Shown here piece after piece: positions 43,277-52,425 of a stretch of DNA of 56,385 nucleotides. The DNA lies in the NCBI GenBank assembly GCA_017476785.1, contig JAFUZD010000098.1:1-56385 (forward strand). The letters are read 5' to 3'. The first letter of the stretch is position 1. Each line of letters starts with the position of its first letter. Below the pieces are notes generated by a model. That model was not told where the DNA came from. It searched no databases and saw only the letters and a program-made list of their open reading frames with translations. The translations under genes and the position numbers were made by a program. This DNA comes from Prevotella sp. GTDB taxonomy: Bacteria; Bacteroidota; Bacteroidia; Bacteroidales; Bacteroidaceae.

Positions 43277-43879
43277 CTAAAAATGAGGTTTTAGTCCGAC
43301 GACAAAGAGCAAAGACTCATAAAATTGGGCTAATAACACATAAAAAAGAAACAACGGCGCAGCACTGCGGATACCGCATAATAATGATTCATAGACGTGA
43401 CGTAACGACTGATAGCGTCCGGAGATGATGCCATAGGTCAGGCTGGTAGCCACAATGGCAAAGGACAATGCCGGAACCAGACTGGCACTAAATGGCGACG
43501 GGAACAACCGGCCACTGGCGCTGAGCAGGATGGCCCGTGGGGCGACGGCTAAGGCAGACAGCACGACCAAGAATAGCAATAGTAATGTGGCGGAGAGCCC
43601 TAAAGCAATGCGCTGACGATAGGCGAACGGACGGCGCAGGCCGAGCAGACCGCAATCGCGCAGGCAGCCTACGGCTATTGCCGCCAACAGCAGCCACACC
43701 AACAATGGGGATGCCAGTACATCGGAAAAGCGGCCGCAGAACCAGCGAATGCCCTCGGAGCTGAGCAACGAGCGCACACCGACGGTCTGCGTGGCAGAGA
43801 GGAGCCACGACACCAGCACCAGCAACAGCTGAGCCACTATTAGCAGTGCGGCGAGCAGGGCAGCACGTTTACTCGTCAT
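43277..43879 (-). CDS. Integral membrane protein, possibly a shortened AbgT-like transporter
   Basis: 200 residues from the ATG at 43877-43879; the in-frame TTG at 43897 is less likely. About five membrane helices. The segment VGVRSLLSSEGIRWFCGRFSDVLASPLL resembles the start of AbgT (p-aminobenzoyl-glutamate) transporters, and ILLSASGRLFPSPFSASLVP a later AbgT loop, but the protein is less than half the family length. The assignment is weak. It overlaps the response-regulator gene by 11 nt, so it belongs to the two-component operon. Confidence 0.7.
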   Translation of the reverse strand: MTSKRAALLAALLIVAQLLLVLVSWLLSATQTVGVRSLLSSEGIRWFCGRFSDVLASPLLVWLLLAAIAVGCLRDCGLLGLRRPFAYRQRIALGLSATLLLLFLVVLSALAVAPRAILLSASGRLFPSPFSASLVPALSFAIVATSLTYGIISGRYQSLRHVYESLLCGIRSAAPLFLFYVLLAQFYESLLFVVGLKPHF

Positions 43880-44588
43880 CGGCTTCAAGATTGTCAATGT
43901 CTAATATCCGCAGTTCGAGGGCACGTACCACAAGACGCGTGGCATTGACACCGCCTCCTGCGTCAGGGAACAGTTTCTGCACCAATTCGTTCTGACGCTT
44001 CTCCAGACTTTTCACTCCGAAAGGCATTCCACGCAGATTGGTGATTTGTTCCTTGGTATAGCCGAGTGCCAGATGGCGCAGGAAACGTTCGTCATACTCG
44101 TCAATCTCGTAATTGATGAGTGCCTCCTGCCGTGCCAACTGACTGCCGACGGCATACTTGAAACGCTCGACAATCTTTTGCAGGATAGGCTCGTTGAAGA
44201 CCAGCTGCTTGCCTTCCATAACGCTGCGCACATCGGCGCGGGTCAGTAACTCTCCGCTCTTGAGGATGATGCCGTCAGTACCAGCATCAAGCGCATCGAC
44301 CCACAGTTTCTCGTTCAGTATCTCACCCGTGAAGATAAGCACTTTCACCTCTGGGTGCTGCTCCTTAGTATGCCGGCAGATTTCAATGCCTACCGTGGTA
44401 GAGCCGCCTAAGCCGAGGTCGAGCAGCACGAGGTCGGGGACCTGCTGCTTCATCAGTCGCCAATAGGCTGACTCGCTGTCGGCCGTTCCTATAATCTGCG
44501 CTTCAGGAATGTCGTTGCGGATGATGCCTTCGGTGCCCTTCAACTCAAGGGGCACGTCTTCTACGATAATCAGTTTAAAGTTTTCCAT
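43869..44588 (-). CDS. Response regulator with LuxR-like output domain
   Basis: 239 residues. Receiver domain (1-125): acidic pair Glu10-Asp11, phospho-acceptor Asp57 in LVLLDLGLGG, Thr in LIFTGE and Lys in GIILKSGE. The C-terminal region (about 165-210) has an HTH of LuxR/GerE shape (DERFLRHLALGYTKEQITNLRGMPFGVKSLEKRQNELVQKLF), although the second helix carries an unusual MPFG. It overlaps the kinase gene by 14 nt and is the evident cognate regulator. Target genes are unknown. Confidence 0.9.
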   Translation of the reverse strand: MENFKLIIVEDVPLELKGTEGIIRNDIPEAQIIGTADSESAYWRLMKQQVPDLVLLDLGLGGSTTVGIEICRHTKEQHPEVKVLIFTGEILNEKLWVDALDAGTDGIILKSGELLTRADVRSVMEGKQLVFNEPILQKIVERFKYAVGSQLARQEALINYEIDEYDERFLRHLALGYTKEQITNLRGMPFGVKSLEKRQNELVQKLFPDAGGGVNATRLVVRALELRILDIDNLEADDE

Positions 44589-47500
44589 ATCGAGGTAATG
44601 TTATTTTTATGATTGTCTGATGGGTGTCGTTAACTTCAGCCTCAATGCCACACCCGTGGCGATTGGTTGCTTCGCCGTGGTCGCGCACTATCTGGCGGCA
44701 CAGCAGGAAGGGTATGTGGTCCGTGTGGGGAGTGAACAGCTGGCTGGCTTGCTCGGCAGAGAGCTGTAACTGCGGCATTGGGACTGAGTAGACAAGATAC
44801 TGCTCATCGCGCACTTCAACAGAGATTTGGTCGGGCTGCTTGGTGAGCAGTTCGAAGAGATAATGGAGCAGATTGGCATCCCCCAGCACCGTATGGTTAC
44901 ATAGCGTGACGGGTGCCAATCGCAGTGCAACCCGCTCTGTCTGCCGCATTGCCTGCTGGCTGAGGATGGAATAGATGTCGCGATAATAATCCACGACCTC
45001 AGTCAGAGCCTGACGCTGGTCGGATGGCTCGTCGAGCAACTGACGGATGCGGCTGGGATAGTACATCGTTTCGTGCTTCAATGTCGACAAGCAGTTGTCG
45101 AGGATGGCATTGCTGACGTGCAGGTTGCTGTCTTCCAACTCGGCACGTTTCAGCTCGTCTTCGGCCAGCTCCAGATGGGTTGCTTGCTGACTGTGCAGGA
45201 CGGCAGCATCAGAAAGTGCCTGACGGATGCGGAGCACGATATGCTGAAGCTCTGCGGGATATTGTCCACTGGGCATCTGGTCGATTTGCTGCAATTTGTC
45301 TGTGGCCGTAGCATCGCTCAGCAATACCTCGTTAATCTTCCCGATGCGCTCCACACAAAAGCGATAATACAGACGATGGCGATAGTAGAGCAGGTAATAG
45401 GCGGGCAGAATCATCACCAAGAGCAATACCAATAGGCTGACGGCAATGGTCTTGTTGGTCTGCGACTGCTGCATCACACGGCAATAGTCGGCCAGTGTAT
45501 TGTCTGCCGACATTTCCTTAAACAGCTGGGTATACACCTTATTATTATATTGGTAGAGCTCCCACTGATGTAATGCCAACGCCGCAACGGCACTCTCGTT
45601 GCGTATATCAAGAATGGTCTGATAGTTGGTCTCAATGCTGTCGTGATACCACTCTATCTCTGGAGCCGGAAGTGACGGGTCGCCCTGACGCTGCATCAAC
45701 AACCGGCCTTTCGGAACGTGCTGCAGATAATGCTGGTTGAGGTAATATCGGCAAGAGTCAGCAAACTGCAACGTGCGCTCATAAGTGCCGTTGATGTTAG
45801 AGAAATAGGCACTGTCGGCATAGATATAGGCTTGGCTGAGATGATCGGCACGACTGCTCAGCGGTATCATCAATAAGAGCAGAAGCAGACGAACAATGCC
45901 TTTCGGAAGGCGGAAATAGAAACGGCTTCCCCTACCCTGCTCGCTCTCTGCCTGCAACAGGCAGACATTGAATATCTGGCTAATCTTGCGGTACTTCTCG
46001 ATAATGCCCCTGCAGTTCAACAGCCCGAAGCCACTCGACTTGTCATTGAGCATCTTGCGCTTAAAGACATTCGCCAATTCATCGCTGCTCATTCCTCGCC
46101 CCGTATCGGCCACGGATATCTCAACATATTCGGGCGTATCGGCAGCACTGATACTGACCTCGCCGCCTGCGGCAGTAAATTTCCGGGCATTGTCGGCCAA
46201 TGTGTTCAGCATAAAAAGGGTCAGCACGCGGTCGGCTTTCACTACGGCGTCTGTCGGTTGGATATCAAAGTGGATACCCTTCATCCTGAACCCGGCCTTA
46301 CTCTTGCCGACGATATCAAATAGCGGTTGAAGCCGGAAACTTTCTATGTGCAGACTCAGCTCGCCCTGACGCAACTGAATCCAATGGGTCAGCACGTCGT
46401 TGTATTCGTTGATCTTGTCTGTCAGCTCACGGATATACTCATAGCGTTCTGCCCGCTGCTCCGGTCTGTCCAGCCGTTTCACCTCGTGGATGATACGGTC
46501 GATGAAAGGAGTGATGCTGTTGACCAGCGACAACTTGGCCCGCTGCTCCAGATGGCGACGCTCATTATTGCGGATATGCATTTGATTCAAAGCGGTCGCT
46601 TCGCTGATTTCTTCCATCCGCTCTCTCATCTCGTCAGCTTCGCGCTCGTTGGTCTCCTGCCACTTCCGCAATGGCAGAAGCAGTTGCTCCAGCGATGTGT
46701 CAGACTTGCGCTTCTGATGCCAGTGGTTAAATAACCACAACATAAACGACAGTAGCAGAATGGCTGCCACTACTGCCAATATCATCCAGTTAAGCTGTTT
46801 TGAGGTCTTCTCATACATCGCAGCCCGAGCTTCCAGTTCACGGTCTTGTCGGGTCTGCTCCTGCAAATCAAGATAGAGATTACGGTTGTAGTCGCTGGAT
46901 GGCTTGTCGTTGATAGCCGCATAGGCCACACTCAGCTGCTCGCGGATGCTGGCAACCAAATCGGGTGCCAAATTAATCTTTGGGTTTTCAAGAGCCTGCT
47001 CCAGATAGGCCAATGCTCCCTCGTCGTCGCCATTAGCGTGGCAACAGGATGCCAACGTACGGTAGGCGCCGGCTATCTGGTAAATGTCTCCATATTCAGT
47101 AAAAATGGTCAAAGCATTATAGGCCAGCCACGTCGGTAAAAGTTCTGGCTCCACATTCTCCGGGTTCAGAAACTTCATTGCCGGCAGGTTATCGGCAATC
47201 AGTTGTTCCCGAAACGAGGCGACCAGCAGATGCTCAGAAATAGCTTCGAGCGAGTTGGCGGCAAAATAGGGATAGTTGTACTGGCGTGCCATTAAATAGC
47301 AACGCATCAGATGGTCAAACTCCGCTTGGTTCACTTCTTCCTGTGTACCTCCTGCAATGATGCCGCCAGCACCTACATTGTAAAGGTAATTGAGGTATTG
47401 CGGAATGTCGTGCTGAATATCACCATCGGGGTCGACCGATTGCAGGGCTGCCGCCGACTGGCGCTCCAGTCCCACATAATAATAATAGGTACTGGTGACA

Positions 47501-47973
47501 ATGGCCAACTCTGACTCAGCATAAATCATTCGCCGCTGCAAACGCTCTGTCAGGTAGTCTCGCTCTTCATTGATACGCCGAAGAGCTGAATGGGCACGTT
47601 CCAAATACTCATAGAACTCACGGTTGCGCGACATACGCTGACACAAACGCATCTGCTGAATGTAAGCAACGAGCAGCTCTATCTGATTGTCCGTGTGACT
47701 GATGGCATCGTCCAGATAGCGGCCTGCCCCGTCGTAGTCCATCCGCATCGTGGCCACGAATGCCATATTGTTGCAAGCCTCGGCATAACCATCGTCCGAT
47801 GGCTTGCATTGCTTCAATGCCCGTTGGGCATATACACTCACAGAGTCTAATTGACGGTAGTGAAAGGCGTATGAGAGGTCGTTCAGCTCGTCTACATTCT
47901 GATGGGGAGCTGAGGAACACGCCAATGCCAAAGTGGCAATAAGAAAAAAATACAGATTACGGATTACAGACAT
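44575..47973 (-). CDS. Large TPR/sensor histidine kinase with a second degenerate kinase-like module
   Basis: 1132 residues from the ATG at 47971-47973; an ATG at 48033 would overlap kdgA and put 20 residues before the signal peptide. Lipoprotein-like signal (LALACSS) or uncleaved anchor, a TPR-rich periplasmic part (about 25-390), a membrane helix (about 395-420), a coiled coil and H-box-like segment (IIHEVKRLDR), then an HATPase with LADNARKF (N box), ADTGRGMS (G1) and GFGLLNCRGI (G2). A second membrane helix, a short periplasmic helical part, a third helix (VSLLVLLLVMILPAYYLLYY) and a degenerate HATPase-like C-terminus follow. The last part has GDANLLHYLFELL but lacks clear G boxes. I believe the type corresponds to DUF5112/DUF5113 proteins of Bacteroides. 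Operon: kinase, regulator, membrane protein. Confidence 0.85.
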   Translation of the reverse strand: MSVIRNLYFFLIATLALACSSAPHQNVDELNDLSYAFHYRQLDSVSVYAQRALKQCKPSDDGYAEACNNMAFVATMRMDYDGAGRYLDDAISHTDNQIELLVAYIQQMRLCQRMSRNREFYEYLERAHSALRRINEERDYLTERLQRRMIYAESELAIVTSTYYYYVGLERQSAAALQSVDPDGDIQHDIPQYLNYLYNVGAGGIIAGGTQEEVNQAEFDHLMRCYLMARQYNYPYFAANSLEAISEHLLVASFREQLIADNLPAMKFLNPENVEPELLPTWLAYNALTIFTEYGDIYQIAGAYRTLASCCHANGDDEGALAYLEQALENPKINLAPDLVASIREQLSVAYAAINDKPSSDYNRNLYLDLQEQTRQDRELEARAAMYEKTSKQLNWMILAVVAAILLLSFMLWLFNHWHQKRKSDTSLEQLLLPLRKWQETNEREADEMRERMEEISEATALNQMHIRNNERRHLEQRAKLSLVNSITPFIDRIIHEVKRLDRPEQRAERYEYIRELTDKINEYNDVLTHWIQLRQGELSLHIESFRLQPLFDIVGKSKAGFRMKGIHFDIQPTDAVVKADRVLTLFMLNTLADNARKFTAAGGEVSISAADTPEYVEISVADTGRGMSSDELANVFKRKMLNDKSSGFGLLNCRGIIEKYRKISQIFNVCLLQAESEQGRGSRFYFRLPKGIVRLLLLLLMIPLSSRADHLSQAYIYADSAYFSNINGTYERTLQFADSCRYYLNQHYLQHVPKGRLLMQRQGDPSLPAPEIEWYHDSIETNYQTILDIRNESAVAALALHQWELYQYNNKVYTQLFKEMSADNTLADYCRVMQQSQTNKTIAVSLLVLLLVMILPAYYLLYYRHRLYYRFCVERIGKINEVLLSDATATDKLQQIDQMPSGQYPAELQHIVLRIRQALSDAAVLHSQQATHLELAEDELKRAELEDSNLHVSNAILDNCLSTLKHETMYYPSRIRQLLDEPSDQRQALTEVVDYYRDIYSILSQQAMRQTERVALRLAPVTLCNHTVLGDANLLHYLFELLTKQPDQISVEVRDEQYLVYSVPMPQLQLSAEQASQLFTPHTDHIPFLLCRQIVRDHGEATNRHGCGIEAEVNDTHQTIIKITLPRYGKL

Positions 47974-47997
47974 CCATCCGTAATCCGCAATCTGTAT
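47943..47997 (-). terminator. Terminator hairpin of kdgA containing the start codon of the kinase gene
   Basis: 18-bp continuous stem with one G-U wobble (47980-47997 with 47950-47967) and a 12-nt loop GGATGGATGTCT in minus orientation. The ATG of the kinase (47973-47971) is in the loop. A TTTTTTTCTT run follows and encodes Phe-Phe-Leu of the signal peptide. It starts 14 nt after the kdgA stop. Confidence 0.88.
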
Positions 47998-48010
47998 ACA
48001 ACTGCAATGC

Positions 48011-48679
48011 TTATGCACGAGCCTTGGCAACATAACCCAGTGCCTCCTTGCACTTGTCGGTTACGTACTGCCAGTCTCCTGCCTGCACCTTATCCTTCGG
48101 GAACAGCTTCGAGCCCATTCCTACGCAGAACACACCGGCTTTGAACCATCCTTTGAGGTTCTCTTCTTCGGGTGCCACGCCACCGGTGACCATAATCTTT
48201 GACCACGGCATCGGAGCCTTCAAACCCTTTACCATATTCGGGCCGACCACATCGCCGGGGAACACCTTCGTCAGGTCGCAGCCTAACTCCTGTGCCTTAC
48301 CGATTTCGCTGACGGTCATACAACCCGGGCAATAGGGAACGAGGCGGCGGTTGCACACGGGAGCTATCTCAGGATTGAACAGCGGTCCAACCACGAAGTT
48401 GGCACCCAGTTGCAGATAGAGTGCTGCCGTGGGAGCGTCGACTACGGAACCGATACCCAGTGCCAGCTCAGGACACTCCTTATCAGCCCACTTCACCAGC
48501 TCACCGAAGATTTCGTGAGCGAAGTCACCGCGGTTAGTAAACTCGAATGCACGAACACCACCTTCATAGCAGGCCTTCACCACATTCTTACAAGTCTCGA
48601 GGTCTTTGTGATAGAACACGGGCACCATTCCCGTGTCGCCGATCTTCTTCAGTACGGCTATCTTGTCAAACTTTGCCAT
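48011..48679 (-). CDS. kdgA: KDPG/KHG aldolase (2-dehydro-3-deoxy-phosphogluconate aldolase)
   Basis: 222 residues, TIM-barrel class I aldolase. Splits KDPG into pyruvate and glyceraldehyde-3-phosphate. The Schiff-base Lys is in [14 protein letters not shown]; the Glu of FEFTNRGD and phosphate loop [13 protein letters not shown] are present. It is 5 nt downstream of the KDG kinase gene, so the pair forms the end of hexuronate (pectin or alginate sugar) breakdown. A terminator follows at once, over the start of the kinase gene. Confidence 0.94.
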   Translation of the reverse strand: MAKFDKIAVLKKIGDTGMVPVFYHKDLETCKNVVKACYEGGVRAFEFTNRGDFAHEIFGELVKWADKECPELALGIGSVVDAPTAALYLQLGANFVVGPLFNPEIAPVCNRRLVPYCPGCMTVSEIGKAQELGCDLTKVFPGDVVGPNMVKGLKAPMPWSKIMVTGGVAPEEENLKGWFKAGVFCVGMGSKLFPKDKVQAGDWQYVTDKCKEALGYVAKARA

Positions 48680-48684
48680 TGTTC

Positions 48685-49707
48685 TTATCGTTGTACGCGG
48701 CCGTTGGCATTACCGCCGGCCAGTGATTCTACTTCATCAACACCTACTAAGTTGAAGTCACCATTGATGGTATGCTTCAGCGCCGAAGCGGCCACGGCAA
48801 ACTCCAGAGCCTCGCCCTGCGTCGGCTTGGTCAGCAGACCGTGAATCAGGCCACCCGAGAACGAGTCACCGCCACCGACGCGGTCGATAATCGGGTTGAT
48901 CTCGTAACGCTTCGACTGATAGAACTCTTTGCCATCGTAAATCAATGCTTTCCAGCCATTGAACGTAGCAGAGAACGACTCACGCAGGGTGGATACGACA
49001 TACTTGAAACCGAACTCTTCCTTCATCTGCTTGAAAATCTTCTCATAGCCGCTGGCATCCGTTACGCCACCCTCGACATCAGCATCGGGCTTAAAGCCGA
49101 GGCAAAGCTCTGCGTCTTCCTCATTGCCAATGCATACGTCTACATACTTCATCAACGGGCGCATAATAGAAATGGCCTTCTCGCTGGTCCAAAGTTTCTT
49201 GCGGAAGTTCAAGTCCACGCTGACGGTAACGCCGTGACGCTTGGCAGCCTCACTAGCCAGACGGGTCAGTTCGGCAGATTTGTCTCTGATGGCGGGGGTA
49301 ATGCCGCTCCAGTGGAACCACTGGGCACCTTCCATAATCTTGTCGAAATCAAAATCAGCAGCATCAGCCTCTGCTATCGACGAATGAGCACGGTCGTAAA
49401 TCACCTTCGACGGACGCATTGACGCACCGGTCTCAGCGTAATACAGGCCTACACGCTCACCACCACGGGCAATAAACTCGGTATTCACACCATAGCGACG
49501 CAGTGCGTTGACGGCAATCTGGCCGATTTCGTGCTTCGGCAGTTTGCTTACGAAATAGGCTTCGTGACCATAGTTTGCCACGCTGACAGCCACGTTGGCC
49601 TCACCGCCACCGGGGATGATACGGAATGATTCACTCTGGATGAAACGGTCGTTGCCTGTCGGCGAAAGGCGAAGCATAATTTCGCCTAAAGTTACAATTT
49701 TAGCCAT
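48685..49707 (-). CDS. kdgK: 2-Keto-3-deoxygluconate kinase (PfkB family)
   Basis: 340 residues, ribokinase fold. Phosphorylates 2-keto-3-deoxygluconate at C6 with ATP. The N-terminal [15 protein letters not shown] is the sugar-binding lid motif, and [16 protein letters not shown] contains the catalytic Asp and anion hole (PfkB signature 2). The gene order with kdgA supports KDG over other sugars. The start at 49707 has a canonical promoter 40 nt upstream (49747-49777). Confidence 0.92.
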   Translation of the reverse strand: MAKIVTLGEIMLRLSPTGNDRFIQSESFRIIPGGGEANVAVSVANYGHEAYFVSKLPKHEIGQIAVNALRRYGVNTEFIARGGERVGLYYAETGASMRPSKVIYDRAHSSIAEADAADFDFDKIMEGAQWFHWSGITPAIRDKSAELTRLASEAAKRHGVTVSVDLNFRKKLWTSEKAISIMRPLMKYVDVCIGNEEDAELCLGFKPDADVEGGVTDASGYEKIFKQMKEEFGFKYVVSTLRESFSATFNGWKALIYDGKEFYQSKRYEINPIIDRVGGGDSFSGGLIHGLLTKPTQGEALEFAVAASALKHTINGDFNLVGVDEVESLAGGNANGRVQR

Positions 49708-49746
49708 TTGTTTTAGTATTATGAATTAATGTTTGTATTTCAAATG

Positions 49747-49777
49747 CAAAAATAAGACAATTTTTCCGAACGGCAAA
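49747..49777 (-). promoter_or_regulatory. Promoter of kdgK-kdgA
   Basis: The minus strand has TTTG at 49777-49774, 19 bp, then TATTTTTG at 49754-49747. Confidence 0.75.
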
Positions 49778-49889
49778 ATAAACGGCGAAAATCTTCCCGA
49801 TTTCTGTCGTAAACGTTTCCGAACCACTCTACCCCATCCTTCTGACAATAAAAATCAAAGAAAAAGGGCGGGATGTCGGACAAAAATAC

Positions 49890-49897
49890 TAACTTTG
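49890..49897 (+). promoter_or_regulatory. Probable promoter (-7) of the AI-2E family gene
   Basis: TAACTTTG, a TAnnTTTG match 28 bp upstream of the start codon. No -33 of good quality. Confidence 0.45.
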
Positions 49898-49925
49898 CAG
49901 CATTACTGATTAAAGCTAAACGATA

Positions 49926-50996
49926 ATGATGCGCAAAGAGATAACATTCGACACGTTCGTCCGCGGCTTTCTTGCCGTGGTAGTCATAGTGGGAATCGTG
50001 ATGTTGCTGGGACGGCTCAGCAGTGTGTTGCTGCCATTCTTTCTGGCGTGGCTTATTGCCTACCTCATCTTTCCGTTGGTCAAGTTTTTTCAGTACCGTT
50101 GTCGGCTGAAGTTCCGCATTCTCGGCATCCTATGCTCTTTCATCGTAGTAGGAGCATTGCTGACGCTGGCCTTTTGGCTCATAGTGCCTCCCATCATCAA
50201 TGAGGGAGCGCGTGTGATAAACCTTTTGGTCAACTATATAGAGAACGATGCCACGATGAGCAATATTCCCGGGCAGATTCAGCAATTTGTACGCGACCAC
50301 CTCAGTGGCGAACAGATTAAGGCATTGCTGACGCACGAGGGATTCGTCAACGGAATGCGTGAAGCCGTTCCCAAGATATGGGCCATCATCACCCAGTCAT
50401 TCAACGCGCTGTCCAGCCTGCTGTCTATCACGATGGTACTTCTCTATACATTATTCATTCTGCTCGACTATGAAGAGATTACGAAGGGTTGGCCCCAACT
50501 ACTGCCCCGCCGCTATCGCAGATTTGCCCTGCAATTGGTTTCCGACGTGGAAGAGGGAATGAACAAATATTTTCGGGGGCAGGCCTGTGTAGCTTTTTGT
50601 GTCGGCATCCTGTTTAGCATTGGCTTCTTGATTATCGACTTCCCAATGGCCGTCGGTCTCGGGATGCTCATCGGCCTGCTCAATATGGTGCCTTATCTGC
50701 AGATTGTTGGTTTCGTCCCCACCATTCTGCTGGCCATCGTAAAGGCCGCAGACACAGGCCAGAACTTCTGGGTTATCCTGCTGATGGCACTCGCTGTCTT
50801 TGCCATCGTACAGACGATACAAGACACCTTCCTTACTCCCAAGATTATGGGTAAGGTGACGGGGCTCAATTCGGCCATCATTCTGTTGTCGCTCAGCATC
50901 TGGGGCTCTCTGCTCGGAATGCTCGGAATGATTATAGCCCTACCGATGACCACCCTCCTACTCACCTATTATCAGAAGTATTTCATAAAGAACTAA
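49926..50996 (+). CDS. AI-2E family (PerM/TqsA-like) membrane protein
   Basis: 356 residues, about eight membrane helices with a soluble helical loop (about 95-150). Typical motifs: FFLAWLIAYLIFPLVKFFQ near the start, FRGQACVAFCVGILFSIGFLIIDFPMAVGLGMLIGLLNMVPYLQ in the middle, and IWGSLLGMLGMIIALPMTTLL at the end. Members export AI-2 or exchange ions, and the substrate cannot be read from the sequence. A second ATG follows the first immediately (49929). It is a single-gene unit followed by the long leader at 51020-51348. Confidence 0.9.
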   Translation: MMRKEITFDTFVRGFLAVVVIVGIVMLLGRLSSVLLPFFLAWLIAYLIFPLVKFFQYRCRLKFRILGILCSFIVVGALLTLAFWLIVPPIINEGARVINLLVNYIENDATMSNIPGQIQQFVRDHLSGEQIKALLTHEGFVNGMREAVPKIWAIITQSFNALSSLLSITMVLLYTLFILLDYEEITKGWPQLLPRRYRRFALQLVSDVEEGMNKYFRGQACVAFCVGILFSIGFLIIDFPMAVGLGMLIGLLNMVPYLQIVGFVPTILLAIVKAADTGQNFWVILLMALAVFAIVQTIQDTFLTPKIMGKVTGLNSAIILLSLSIWGSLLGMLGMIIALPMTTLLLTYYQKYFIKN

Positions 50997-51019
50997 GAAA
51001 TAAAAAAACGACCCTAAGG

Positions 51020-51051
51020 TTTGGTTGGATAAAATAATATCACTACATTTG
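51020..51051 (+). promoter_or_regulatory. Promoter of the 51349-56278 gene cluster and its leader
   Basis: TTTG at 51020-51023, 20 bp, then TACATTTG at 51044-51051: a full consensus match. Confidence 0.75.
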
Positions 51052-51057
51052 CACACG

Positions 51058-51320
51058 AGTTCCAAGTATTTTCTCGCGTGAAGGTGCGTTATAACGGGGC
51101 TCACATTCGTCGTTGGACGTTAAGTATATTTATCCTAATCTGAAATCTGGAAAATTTCAATCACTGTGGATATGTATGCAATAGCGTTCACGTCTTTAGG
51201 CGTATTATACCCTTTTGACAGGGATAATTATACCTTGAGGCGTGGATCATTGTATCATTAACAGTGATAGGTATTCCAGAACCTCAGATTAATAATGTGC
51301 AAGAAGTCCACGCACTTTTA
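51058..51320 (+). ncRNA. Candidate structured leader or independent RNA (about 260 nt)
   Basis: Local hairpins: CGTC/GACG with a GTTG loop, GAAAT/ATTTC, CCCT/AGGG, and TATCA/TGATA. A long-range stem GCGTGGA (51240-51246) / TCCACGC (51307-51313) is followed by ACTTTTATT, like a terminator. The 3' arm can instead pair locally (GTGC 51297-51300 with GCAC 51312-51315), so two folds compete. It is not tmRNA, RNase P RNA, or a riboswitch class I know. Function unknown. Confidence 0.4.
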
Positions 51321-51348
51321 TTAAACGTATAATTATTCTAATAGTATA

Positions 51349-52425
51349 GTGAATATATTAAGGGCACATAGACCTCTGCTGACAGCAATGATTTCATTAT
51401 TGCTACTGGCAGCCGGCAAGACTGCAGCACAGTCTCGATTTCGCACGGCCGAGCTGCAACGGCTGGCTGCAGCCATACCGTTGTCACCTGTTCTCCCCTC
51501 CGATGGAAATCATCAGGTGGAGCAAAACGGGCTACGCCTCAGTCTGACCGTCAACCAACAGACCATTTCGCATATTGGCATACAGCTCTTTGCCGACGAA
51601 GTACGTACGAAGGGAAATGCCTGCATCACCCGCTTTCTGGAGCGCTACTTCCTATCGCTGAAATTTCCACCCGACGGAAAATCGGCTGCCAAACTGATGC
51701 GCGAAGACGACTTCCGCATCCTCTGTGGCACTTTTGAGTGTATTGACGAATTGCGACCTACCGACGACTTTGGCTATACCTTCGCCAATCGACGCTATAC
51801 AGCTACTTGGAGCCGCGGCAGAAAGACACTGCTGTCGGTGGCGTTTCCTGCCAGATATGAATTGTTGAGTGGTGAAAACAAGATAGAAGCCGAAGAGAAT
51901 CTGCCTGCCGATGTGCAGGCCGCCATAGTAGATACGCTCCAAGCTGACGAACTTCGAAACGATAGCTACCTTAGCCCAGACTTGACCAACCGACTCTATT
52001 TAAAGGACAGCGCACTCATTGCAGACCGTCAGTATCCCATAGAGTCAGCAGCCAATATGATGCTGAGCCAGCGACTGGCAGACCCTTATATGCTTAATGT
52101 GACTCATCTGCGCTACGGTAACCAAAAAGTGCAAATTGAGCTTCCACTCCGCCAATGGATTGCCTATTGCAGAAACAATGGGTGCAAGCTATACTTTGGA
52201 GTCAAAGACACCGATAGATTGGGCACCATCAATGCCACTCTGTTGGCCGTCAACGAGCCACTGGGCTATCACCATCTGCTGACCGTCAGTATTCCTGTCG
52301 ATGCCATCGGCCAACAACAGGGTGTACTCACTGCCACGCTCCATTCGTTTATTCCCATTCACAACGTGCGTTCTCTTTTTGGTACCAACCCAAAGAGGAC
52401 GTCCCAAAAACACATCAGCCAATGA
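51349..52425 (+). CDS. Exported protein of unknown function
   Basis: 358 residues from a GTG start; a later in-frame ATG (51388) would shorten the signal region. The signal peptide runs to about KTAAQ (residue 28). The mature part is mixed alpha/beta without recognised domains (for example FILCGTFECIDELRPT, VLTATLHSFIPIHNVRSLFG). It overlaps the next gene by 4 nt (ATGA). First gene of the four-gene cluster controlled by the 51020 promoter. Confidence 0.75.
   Translation: MNILRAHRPLLTAMISLLLLAAGKTAAQSRFRTAELQRLAAAIPLSPVLPSDGNHQVEQNGLRLSLTVNQQTISHIGIQLFADEVRTKGNACITRFLERYFLSLKFPPDGKSAAKLMREDDFRILCGTFECIDELRPTDDFGYTFANRRYTATWSRGRKTLLSVAFPARYELLSGENKIEAEENLPADVQAAIVDTLQADELRNDSYLSPDLTNRLYLKDSALIADRQYPIESAANMMLSQRLADPYMLNVTHLRYGNQKVQIELPLRQWIAYCRNNGCKLYFGVKDTDRLGTINATLLAVNEPLGYHHLLTVSIPVDAIGQQQGVLTATLHSFIPIHNVRSLFGTNPKRTSQKHISQ

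Larger units (their letters stand above)
50997..51348 (+). other. Intergenic region with a promoter and long candidate leader RNA
   Basis: 352 bp with no gene. The promoter (51020-51051) would start an RNA near 51058 and give a ~290-nt leader before the start at 51349. See the separate entry for the structure. Confidence 0.6.

Noticed and set aside
51058-51320. tmRNA or RNase P RNA
   Set aside because: The conserved core sequences of both are missing.
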